From Spirochaetaceae bacterium (GTDB lineage Bacteria > Spirochaetota > Spirochaetia > DSM-27196 > PWMO01): DNA of 12,058 nt. Under the pieces are notes generated by a model that was given only the letters and a program-made list of their open reading frames with translations, was not told where the DNA came from and ran no database searches. Positions within the stretch are counted from its first letter, which is position 1. Each line of letters starts with the position of its first letter. Below, piece by piece: positions 6,203 through 12,058 of the stretch. A program made the translations under genes and the position numbers. Location: positions 1-12,058 of the forward strand of contig PWMO01000439.1 of NCBI GenBank assembly GCA_003558175.1. Reading direction: 5' to 3'.

Positions 6203-6946
6203 TCAGTCGCGGAGACTACTCTCGCAGCCTTCTTCCCGAAATCTACTGGGCGTCACCCCTGTGCAGCGCCGAAACACTTTACAGAAGTAGTTGGGGTCAC
6301 TGAAACCAACCGCACGAGCAGTGGCAGAAACTGACGCTCCGGGCGATCTCAGCAGCTCCTTGGCGTGACGAACCTGCTGTTCCGTGAGGTACTCTTTGAA
6401 TCCGATGCCGGCAACCTGTCGAAAGCACCTGCTGACATACGCGGTACTCAGCCCTGCACTTTCGGCGACTTCACCCAGGGTGATCGAAGTCTTCATGTGG
6501 GATTCTATGCAGGCTTTTACAAACCGAACCGTTCGCTCCGCGCGCGACTCCTTCTGCGGCGGCCGGGACATCTTTGCTTCAGGCAGCAGGAGGGTGATGG
6601 ACTTCATAAGCTCGTCGCGCGAGATGGGCTTCAGAAGGTAGTCTTTCACTCCGACCTGGATGGCCTTCTGCGCGTACGCGAATCGACTGTACGCAGTCAG
6701 AATCAAGGCGGGGGCGACAACTCCAACACTCCGCAACACAGAGAGACAATCCAGCCCGCTCATCTCCGGCATCTCGATGTCCATCAGTATGATATCAGGG
6801 TCCTGTTCGATCGCCTCCTGCAACGCCTGCAGACCGGTAGACGCTTCAACGATCGCAACGTCCTCGTGGGAAAGTTCCTGGACAAGAATAGTACTCAGCG
6901 CATGACGCTCCAACTGCTCATCTTCTGCAATCATGATCCGGATCAT
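6203..6946 (-). CDS. YesN-type response regulator (REC + AraC HTH)
   Basis: A 247-residue cytoplasmic transcription regulator. The receiver domain (1-122) has the acidic pocket E8-D9, the phospho-acceptor D56 in ILMDIEMP, T84 and K106 in LLKPIS, so it looks fully competent. After a short linker comes an AraC-type double helix-turn-helix (about 137-238), with LGEVAESAGLSTAYVSRCFR and then AVGFSDPNYFCKVFRRCTGVTPSRFR as the second motif. The gene overlaps the kinase gene by 4 bp (ATGA at 6946-6943), so the two form a two-component pair. GAGG lies seven bases before the ATG. It probably activates the TRAP and associated genes on signal. YesM/YesN pairs more often sit beside sugar ABC transporters, so the TRAP context is a slight departure. 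Confidence 0.92.
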   Translation of the reverse strand: MIRIMIAEDEQLERHALSTILVQELSHEDVAIVEASTGLQALQEAIEQDPDIILMDIEMPEMSGLDCLSVLRSVGVVAPALILTAYSRFAYAQKAIQVGVKDYLLKPISRDELMKSITLLLPEAKMSRPPQKESRAERTVRFVKACIESHMKTSITLGEVAESAGLSTAYVSRCFRQVAGIGFKEYLTEQQVRHAKELLRSPGASVSATARAVGFSDPNYFCKVFRRCTGVTPSRFREEGCESSLRD

Positions 6947-8418
6947 GGTGAGACCTCGAGTGGTATCGGAATACGGATTGTTACCTCGGTCCCTTTTCCT
7001 GGCGCGGAGTCGAGAGAGAGCATCCCTGCTTCGCCGTAGGCGAGGCGCAGCCGGCTGCGTACGTTTGCCAGACCGATACTCGGTCTCCCGGCTGCTGCCG
7101 ATTCGTCCTGTTCTTCAAGTTCGCGCATGCGTTCATGGCTTATTCCACAACCGTTGTCCGAGATCGTGATGCGGACAAGCCCGCCTTCGCAGATCACCGC
7201 AACACGCACCGTCGCCCCTGTGCGCCGATTCTTCAGCCCGTGGATTATGCTGTTCTCCACCAGGGGTTGCAATATCATAGGAGGCACCTCAAGATCAGGA
7301 ACGTTCTGATCTACGGAAAGCACGATCTTCACGCGCCCTTCAAAACGGGTTTCCTGCACGAAGATGTACGAGTGTAAAATTTCCAGTTCCTGAGACAGTT
7401 GAACAGTTCGTGAGCCATTATCGAGATTGAAGCGAAGAATTCGAGAGATCGCCTCGACGAGCGCAATCGTCGATTCGGTGTCGTTGAACATCGCTGTTCG
7501 ACTGATCAAGTTCAACGTGTTGAAGAGGAAATGCGGATTGATCTGTTGCTGCAGTGCATTGAGCTGTGTCTGTCGCAGCAGCTTCTCCTTCTCGGCATTC
7601 GCAAGTTGCTCGCGATGCAATCGAGCGTCGAGTTCTGCGTTCTTCTCAATCGATGCGACAAAATCGATGATGTTGTGCTTCATCTCGTTAAACGCGTCTG
7701 CAACCGAAGAGAGTTCACCGTAGCGCGTCTCGGCAAGATCAGGAACGTTCCAGTCGCCAAGAGATAGGCGCCGAGCCGTCTGCTCCACTCGATCAAGATG
7801 CGCCGAAAGATCGCGAATCAGCGCAATAGAGCCGAGAATAAGCAGCGCAAAAAGCGACACGATCCCGAGTGTGAGCCGATTCACGACCGCCTGTGTGTGA
7901 GACAGAACCGCCGCATGTTGCTGGCTCGAGAGATCGACCGTTCCGACAACAAGCTCCTGAGCACGAAGGATTATTCGATTTCCAACCAGTCTTAAGAAGC
8001 GCAATTCTGAGTAGACAGCCGCGTCATACACCGACAGCTCAATGATCGAGCCGGCCGAACGCCGGTAGTATTCAAACATTGTAGACAAACTGCGCTGAAA
8101 GGCCGAGAGCCGCGGACTGTTGCGGTGCATGCCGCGAATGTCATCCAGAGCAGACTGAATTGCTGCCGATTCGTTCCAGAAAAGCTCCCGAAACTCTTGG
8201 TTACCGGTATTGGTGTACGTCTCGAACGCGCTTACCATTCTGGAAAGGGCGAGCGGCACCTCTGCCAGCCTGGCCGTGGACTCAACGGTGGTTGTCGTCC
8301 ATCGGACGAAAGACACGTATTGACCGATACCAAGCACAAACGCCAGGAACGCAAGTCCAAGGCTCCCGATCAAAGTGACGAGAACACGGGATCGGATCGA
8401 GGAGAGCCGGCTATACAT
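6943..8418 (-). CDS. YesM/LytS-type sensor histidine kinase
   Basis: A 491-residue membrane kinase. TM1 is about 12-34, followed by an extracytoplasmic, mostly helical sensor region (about 35-180) resembling the four-helix-bundle sensors of chemoreceptors, then TM2 (about 181-202), a HAMP-like linker and a coiled coil (about 255-290). The His_kinase box (PF06580) LQQQINPHFLFNTLNLI contains the phospho-accepting H296. The ATP-binding domain shows QPLVENSIIHGL (N389), DNGCG (421-425) and SIGLANVRSRL (447-457), with Ser in place of the first Gly of the usual GIGL. It is complete and should phosphorylate the overlapping AraC-type regulator. The ATG at 8418 has only a weak GGGTG upstream. It follows dctM by 106 bp on the same strand, so it may sense the TRAP substrate, perhaps through the loaded binding protein (inference). 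Confidence 0.92.
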   Translation of the reverse strand: MYSRLSSIRSRVLVTLIGSLGLAFLAFVLGIGQYVSFVRWTTTTVESTARLAEVPLALSRMVSAFETYTNTGNQEFRELFWNESAAIQSALDDIRGMHRNSPRLSAFQRSLSTMFEYYRRSAGSIIELSVYDAAVYSELRFLRLVGNRIILRAQELVVGTVDLSSQQHAAVLSHTQAVVNRLTLGIVSLFALLILGSIALIRDLSAHLDRVEQTARRLSLGDWNVPDLAETRYGELSSVADAFNEMKHNIIDFVASIEKNAELDARLHREQLANAEKEKLLRQTQLNALQQQINPHFLFNTLNLISRTAMFNDTESTIALVEAISRILRFNLDNGSRTVQLSQELEILHSYIFVQETRFEGRVKIVLSVDQNVPDLEVPPMILQPLVENSIIHGLKNRRTGATVRVAVICEGGLVRITISDNGCGISHERMRELEEQDESAAAGRPSIGLANVRSRLRLAYGEAGMLSLDSAPGKGTEVTIRIPIPLEVSP

Positions 8419-8524
8419 AGCGCACCCAGCTTACCTTCACAGACTTGTTCAGCGCAAGTCATGATTCTCGACACGCCGCTTGGCTCGTGCCGCCTGCCCG
8501 GATGAACGTTAGGCGCACAGGGCC

Positions 8525-9817
8525 TCAATAGAAGAGCCCGGGAAGAAACATAACGAGTTCCGCTATGAACGTGATAGCCAACAGCACTCCGACCATGACC
8601 ACATAGAACGGAACCATGGCCTTCGACAACTTCTCGATTGACAACCCTGATATGGCGCTTCCAATGAAGAGCACACCGCCCACCGGCGGCGTGATCAAAC
8701 CGATCCCCAGGTTGAGAATCATCACGACACCAAAGTGAACGGGGCTCATCCCGAAATGCGTTACGATCGGCAGCAGGATGGGAGTCATAATGACAATCAG
8801 AGCGGACATTCCGGTTAACGTTCCAAGGAACAGCAGCAGTAGATTGATCAACACAAGAATCACGACCCGGTTACTGGTAAGCCCTAACATCGCTTCAGCG
8901 AAAACGGTAGGTATACGCAGATAGGCGACGAGAAAACCAAAGGCACCGGCTGCAGATATCAGAACCATCACAATTGCCAGGGTTTTCATGGTTGACGTCA
9001 GAACGCCGTAGAACGCTCGAACCGGGATCTCGCGGTAGACCACAAACGTAACGAAAATTGCCCAGAGAACGGCAATTGCCGCGGCCTCCGTGGCAGTAAA
9101 GATGCCGCCGACCACACCGACAACAACAATCAGTACCGTCATCAGACCCCAGGCCGCATGATAGGTTGAAACCAACGCCAGCTTGAGGTTAAACGGCGCG
9201 CCTTTGGGGTAATTCTTCGCCCGCGAAACGATGTAACTGTAGACCATCAACGCGATGCCAAGAAAGATCCCCGGGAAAAGACCTGCCATGAACAGCCGGC
9301 CAACGCTCACGCCACCGGCAGCCATGGCGAAGATCACGAAATTGTGGCTTGGAGGCACGAGCAACCCTTGTATTGAACTGGCCATCGTGACCGTCGTGGC
9401 AAAATCTGCGTCGTAACCTTCTTTACGCATCATTGGAATCAATATCGAGCCGATCGAGGAGGTATCGGCGGTGGCCGAGCCGGATATCCCGCCGAAGAAC
9501 ATGCTGGCCAGAATATTGACCATCGCCAGCCCACCACGCATCCAGCCGATCAACGCCTTTGACAACACGATGAGTCGATCGGAGATCCCTCCCGCGCCCA
9601 TCAGTGCTCCGGCCAGGATAAAGAACGGAACCGCCTGCAGCACGAATACGTTTGCTCCCTTGACCATGTTCATCACGATGGTGGACAGAGGGAGGCCGAG
9701 GTACCAGCTGGTCAGCGCTGCTGAGATTCCCATTGCCAGGGCAATCCGCTGGCCGATCACAATCATGAACAGGAAACTGCCGAGCAGAATAGCAATCGCT
9801 ATGTTGGTGTCAGGCAT
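8525..9817 (-). CDS. dctM: TRAP transporter large permease DctM
   Basis: A 430-residue inner-membrane protein, the usual length for DctM, with about a dozen hydrophobic segments. It is the ion-coupled translocation subunit of a tripartite ATP-independent periplasmic transporter. Family signatures include QAVPFFILAGALMGAGGIS (61-79), FFGGISGSATADTSSIGSI (107-125), GIFTATEAAA (239-248), TLTGMSALIVIMTPILLPI (333-351) and GLITPPVGG (373-381). The frame stays open to a TTG at 9847, but the ATG at 9817 has a perfect AGGAGG six bases upstream and gives the normal N-terminus, so it is chosen. It overlaps dctQ by 8 bp, indicating translational coupling and a fixed stoichiometry of the two membrane subunits. 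Confidence 0.95.
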   Translation of the reverse strand: MPDTNIAIAILLGSFLFMIVIGQRIALAMGISAALTSWYLGLPLSTIVMNMVKGANVFVLQAVPFFILAGALMGAGGISDRLIVLSKALIGWMRGGLAMVNILASMFFGGISGSATADTSSIGSILIPMMRKEGYDADFATTVTMASSIQGLLVPPSHNFVIFAMAAGGVSVGRLFMAGLFPGIFLGIALMVYSYIVSRAKNYPKGAPFNLKLALVSTYHAAWGLMTVLIVVVGVVGGIFTATEAAAIAVLWAIFVTFVVYREIPVRAFYGVLTSTMKTLAIVMVLISAAGAFGFLVAYLRIPTVFAEAMLGLTSNRVVILVLINLLLLFLGTLTGMSALIVIMTPILLPIVTHFGMSPVHFGVVMILNLGIGLITPPVGGVLFIGSAISGLSIEKLSKAMVPFYVVMVGVLLAITFIAELVMFLPGLFY

Positions 9818-10331
9818 CGTGCGCCTCCTGGAGACCTCGTCCTTCAAACAGCCGACAGGCAGACTTCAGTGTCAGCATTGCGATCAGAAAGACTCCGCCG
9901 ACGGGAACCGACGCATACAGAATGCCAACCGAGATGCGCAGGGCGGTACTCATTCGGTTTATGTTCAGCAGCACAACGTCTATACCGTGTCGGATCAGAA
10001 TGAATGCAAAGGCCAGGACGACTAGGTCGTTGAAGACACTGATACCCGCCAACCATTTGCGCGGCAGAAGGCGGTCCAGCACCGTCATCCGAATATGATT
10101 CTCGTTCCGGAACCCGATACTCACACTCAGCATGGTAAACCAAACCATACAGAGCAACGAGAGCTCCTCGCCCCATCCGGGACTGCGCCGAAATGCAAAT
10201 CGACCAATGACCACAATCGATATCGCCACAATCTGGGTAGACAGGAGTGCGTTACAGAGCGCGTTGCACACGTGATAGAGCGCTTCTGTGGCAGCCACCA
10301 GCCTCCGATGCAAAGAAGAATCTGCTTTCAT
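9810..10331 (-). CDS. dctQ: TRAP transporter small permease DctQ
   Basis: A 173-residue inner-membrane protein with four hydrophobic segments (about 27-46, 58-75, 99-116 and 137-156), the standard DctQ layout. Family motifs are visible: R44-x-x-F then GWGEELSLLCMVWFTMLS (52-69), with the conserved W-x-E-E (53-56), G73 in SIGFRNENHIRM, and SVGILYASVPVGG (134-146) near the last helix. It pairs with DctM to form the membrane part that receives substrate from DctP. The ATG at 10331 has GGAAGG five bases upstream. The gene is 157 bp downstream of dctP, and that gap contains a strong hairpin. Confidence 0.93.
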   Translation of the reverse strand: MKADSSLHRRLVAATEALYHVCNALCNALLSTQIVAISIVVIGRFAFRRSPGWGEELSLLCMVWFTMLSVSIGFRNENHIRMTVLDRLLPRKWLAGISVFNDLVVLAFAFILIRHGIDVVLLNINRMSTALRISVGILYASVPVGGVFLIAMLTLKSACRLFEGRGLQEAHDA

Positions 10332-10401
10332 TAGTACCTTCCGAACGTACAGAAAATGAATCGACAGTCTGTCTGTGGGACGGACGAACAGCCTGCACCG
10401 C

Positions 10402-10438
10402 GAGCCGGCCGGCGCCGATGGTGCGCCTTGGCCGGCTC
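10402..10438 (-). ncRNA. Intercistronic hairpin between dctP and dctQ
   Basis: GAGCCGGCC (10402-10410) is the perfect reverse complement of GGCCGGCTC (10430-10438). Inside it GGCGC (10411-10415) pairs with GCGCC (10423-10427), leaving a 7-base loop and a 2-base bulge (TT, 10428-10429). The 14-bp, almost pure G/C stem would be very stable. No T-run follows on the transcribed strand, so it is unlikely to be a full intrinsic terminator. Similar hairpins after binding-protein genes shield the upstream mRNA from 3' exonucleases and keep the binding protein in excess over the permease. It is an RNA structure within the operon mRNA, not a separate gene. Confidence 0.65.
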
Positions 10439-10464
10439 ATTCTGTGTGAGCAACGCAGACGACG

Positions 10465-10487
10465 CTTTCGCGCCGCGCCGACGAAAG
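10465..10487 (-). repeat. Short inverted repeat directly after dctP
   Basis: CTTTCG (10465-10470) and CGAAAG (10482-10487) are exact inverted repeats around an 11-base G/C-rich loop, starting one base after the dctP stop codon. Alone it is a weak hairpin. It may add to the stronger structure at 10402-10438 in stabilising the dctP message, or be chance. Confidence 0.3.
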
Positions 10488-10488
10488 A

Positions 10489-11508
10489 CTACTGTACGGC
10501 CTGGATTCGCTCGATCAAGTCCAGGTAGTTTGCTCCGTACTCCTGTACGACCGGCCGTGCCGCTTCGAGCCACGCGTCCTTGTCCTCAAGCTCGATGAAG
10601 GTTACGCCGTGCTCATTCTCCAGTTCCGCGATCAGATCTTCACGTTGCGAAGCAACCAGCTCGAGAACGAACAGACCGCTTTCAACTGCGGCATCACGGA
10701 TGAGCTCACGGTCGGCTGCACTCAGCCTATTCCACGTCATCTCGGACATGTGCACCATGCTCGGAGCCATTGTGTGCTCGTTAAAGACGAAGATCGGGGC
10801 AACTTCAAAGAAGTTGTTGGCGTGATAGCCGGTCAGTGGGTTCTCGGCGGCATCCACAACCCCGGTCTGCAACGCAGAAAACAGCTCAGCGTAGGCAATT
10901 GGTGTGGGAGAGGCATTAAACGCTTCCATCAGGTCAATGAACACCTGAATTGGTTGTACGCGCACCCGTTGCCCCCGCATGTCCGCCAGCGTTCTGACTT
11001 CTTTTTCGCGGAAGAACATGCTCCGCGCACCGTCGGAATAGTATGCAAGCGACACCATGCGCAGACCGGCTTCCTGTACGCCGTCCAGCAGTTGCTCGCC
11101 GATCTCCGAGAACATTATTTCATTCAGATGGTCCTCATCACGAAACACGTAGGGCAGCTCGTAAACATTGATCTCTTCGTATCCCATATCCGCCAGCGTG
11201 CCCGGTTTGGAAAACGTCAGGTCCAACGCGCCTACCTGCACCTGCTGCAGCATCTCGGACACGCCGCCCAACTGACTGCTGGGATAGAACGTGATCGTAA
11301 TCCGCCCATCGCTGCGTTCTTCCAGCAAGTCGGCCATATGCTGCGCACCCTGCAGGAACGGATGACTCATTGGGTTCACCGCACCAAATCGCAGATTGAT
11401 GGGTTCAGCATCTGCCTCCGGACGAGCTGCCGGTTCCGCCTGTCCTCCGGCGAAAGCACCACTTACCACTACCGCAGCAATAATCAACACGAAACAGAGT
11501 CGCTTCAT
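10489..11508 (-). CDS. dctP: TRAP transporter solute-binding protein DctP
   Basis: A 339-residue periplasmic binding protein of the DctP family. The N-terminus is a clear Sec signal peptide (MKRLCFVLIIAAVVVSGAFA, residues 1-20) with probable cleavage before GGQAEP; there is no lipobox cysteine. Family features are RFGAVNPMSHPFLQGAQHMA (40-59), YPSSQLGG (75-82), GQRVRVQP (179-186) with R183 at the place of the conserved Arg that grips the substrate carboxylate, ELFSALQTGVVDAAENP (208-224) with N223, and HTMAPSMVHMS. It should therefore bind an organic anion, such as a sugar acid or a 2-keto/hydroxy acid; which one is not visible. The frame extends to 11610, but the ATG at 11508 has AGGAGG eight bases upstream and begins the signal peptide. 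A promoter lies just upstream, so this is the first gene of the TRAP transcript. Confidence 0.95.
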   Translation of the reverse strand: MKRLCFVLIIAAVVVSGAFAGGQAEPAARPEADAEPINLRFGAVNPMSHPFLQGAQHMADLLEERSDGRITITFYPSSQLGGVSEMLQQVQVGALDLTFSKPGTLADMGYEEINVYELPYVFRDEDHLNEIMFSEIGEQLLDGVQEAGLRMVSLAYYSDGARSMFFREKEVRTLADMRGQRVRVQPIQVFIDLMEAFNASPTPIAYAELFSALQTGVVDAAENPLTGYHANNFFEVAPIFVFNEHTMAPSMVHMSEMTWNRLSAADRELIRDAAVESGLFVLELVASQREDLIAELENEHGVTFIELEDKDAWLEAARPVVQEYGANYLDLIERIQAVQ

Positions 11509-11545
11509 CACACAGTCCTCCTTATGTGAATTGGTGATGCTTACG

Positions 11546-11573
11546 ATTGTAGCAGCAGACGAGCCTGTCGCAA
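11546..11573 (-). promoter_or_regulatory. Sigma70-type promoter upstream of dctP
   Basis: On the minus strand TTGCGA (11573-11568) and TACAAT (11551-11546) are spaced by 16 bp. The -10 is one mismatch from consensus and the -35 two. The start would be near 11538, giving a leader of about 30 nt that includes the AGGAGG of dctP. This is the best promoter in the locus and probably serves dctPQM and perhaps the genes beyond. Confidence 0.55.
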
Positions 11574-11582
11574 CGGTAAGTA

Positions 11583-11625
11583 GCTGACGCTGTCTGGAAC
11601 TTTTTGACATCAGCGCCCCGTCAGC
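11583..11625. promoter_or_regulatory. Inverted repeat upstream of the dctP promoter (possible operator)
   Basis: GCTGACG (11583-11589) and CGTCAGC (11619-11625) are perfect 7-bp inverted repeats with 29 bp between them, lying just upstream of the -35 box. That is where an AraC-type activator such as the locus's own response regulator would bind. AraC-family sites are more often direct repeats, so this is only a candidate. It could also be part of the 3' end structure of the upstream gene. Confidence 0.3.
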
Positions 11626-11630
11626 CCCAA

Positions 11631-12058
11631 TTAGCGCACAATCCCTTTCGCGGTGACTACGTTGGCCTCGTGCAGTGACATACGGTGCAGACGGTAAGGC
11701 CCCTCATAACCGGTGTCACCAAGTATCATGGAAACCAGCGCGATGGAGAGCGGATAGAACCAGCTTCCGAGCATGATGTGCGTGCGTGAAGGGTCTTCGT
11801 CTCGATATTCGGCACTGACCTCCGTGTGGCCGTCCTTCCAGATCCAGTGGGGTCGTGACTTCCAATCTGAAGGAGAACTGCCGCGGCGGTGGAGTAACCA
11901 CCCTTCCTGGTTCGGGTCTTCATGCATCAGCGCGTGTGCCAGATAGCGACGTGCCGCAGAATGGACATCCTCGCAGCGATAATCGGTGAGTCGCGAGAGG
12001 TTCAGCAGCATGTACGCTCCATCAAAATCCGGACAGTCCGAGCCTCCGGGCCAGAAAG
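11631..12058 (-). CDS. Unrecognised protein, 3' part only (possible alpha/alpha-toroid fold)
   Basis: The minus-strand frame is open from the window edge to TAA at 11631, giving the last 141 residues of a longer protein. An internal ATG at 12011 exists, but the reading continues upstream through FWPGGSDCPDFDGAYMLLNL without a stop, so it is not the real start. Visible are the Cys-Pro-Asp-Phe-Asp motif, a helical run with YRCEDVHSAARRYLAHALMH, a Trp-rich section (WIWKDGHTE), and GSWFYPLSIALVSMILG near the end. The pattern 'D-F-D, helix pair, later W-F-x-P-L-x-I-A-L' recalls alpha/alpha-toroid proteins of carbohydrate or terpene enzymes, but I do not recognise the family with confidence. It precedes dctP by 122 bp on the same strand and may belong to the same pathway. 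Confidence 0.6.
   Translation of the reverse strand, partial: FWPGGSDCPDFDGAYMLLNLSRLTDYRCEDVHSAARRYLAHALMHEDPNQEGWLLHRRGSSPSDWKSRPHWIWKDGHTEVSAEYRDEDPSRTHIMLGSWFYPLSIALVSMILGDTGYEGPYRLHRMSLHEANVVTAKGIVR

Noticed and set aside
6365..7039. 224-residue plus-strand open frame opposite the response regulator.
   Set aside because: Antisense shadow; the minus strand shows all expected receiver and AraC residues.
8508..8514. GTTAGGC between dctM and the kinase gene, matching the integron attC end consensus.
   Set aside because: No matching RYYYAAC partner with a palindromic body lies within the proper distance, and the site falls between two genes of one operon on the same strand. A chance match is likelier.
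10609..11529. 306-residue plus-strand open frame opposite dctP.
   Set aside because: Antisense to an unmistakable dctP; His/Arg/Gln-rich translation without domain signatures.

Overview
The window is about 12 kb of moderately GC-rich bacterial DNA, most likely from a spirochaete of the Spirochaetales type. That assignment is an inference. It rests mainly on the TRAP binding-protein signal peptide ending in AFA-GGQAEP, a leader style common in spirochaetal binding proteins, and on the company of Rpn-family and YesM/YesN-type genes. No rRNA, tRNA, insertion sequence or CRISPR array was seen.

Left part (1-3452) is an accessory block. Positions 55-435 (minus strand) hold the eroded remains of an AAA_14/DUF4143 ATPase gene in three different frames. 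Reading away from it on the plus strand is a compact mazE-mazF toxin-antitoxin pair (472-1060), with a palindromic operator on its putative promoter. A long imperfect inverted repeat (1064-1140) separates mazF from a convergent serine beta-lactamase-like hydrolase (1160-2233, minus), which has its own sigma70-type promoter. Next on the minus strand is an Rpn-family PD-(D/E)XK nuclease (2484-3452). It carries a 12-bp tandem repeat and, just upstream of that repeat, an internal ATG with an ideal ribosome-binding site that would give a 73-residue C-terminal protein. This nested arrangement resembles the intragenic toxin-antitoxin design reported for E. coli rpn genes and is the most interesting point in the window.

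Right part (3565-12058) is a long minus-strand metabolic locus. In transcription order it holds: the 3' end of an unrecognised, possibly alpha/alpha-toroid protein (edge of window); a promoter; dctP, the TRAP binding protein; a strong intercistronic hairpin; dctQ and dctM, overlapping by 8 bp; a YesM/LytS-type sensor kinase; a YesN-type AraC response regulator, overlapping the kinase gene by 4 bp; a LamG/concanavalin-like protein; a D-2-hydroxyacid dehydrogenase; and an EamA-type transporter. The gaps after dctM are 106, -4, 40, 52 and 74 bp, consistent with one operon or a few overlapping transcripts. The likely sense is uptake of an organic (perhaps sugar) acid through the TRAP system, signal-controlled expression through the two-component pair, and oxidation or reduction of a 2-hydroxy/2-keto acid by the dehydrogenase. 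The LamG and toroid proteins hint at a carbohydrate-derived substrate. The substrate itself cannot be read from the sequence.

Gene-free stretches are all shorter than about 300 bases. The largest, 2234-2483, holds the hydrolase promoter and otherwise nothing I can identify.
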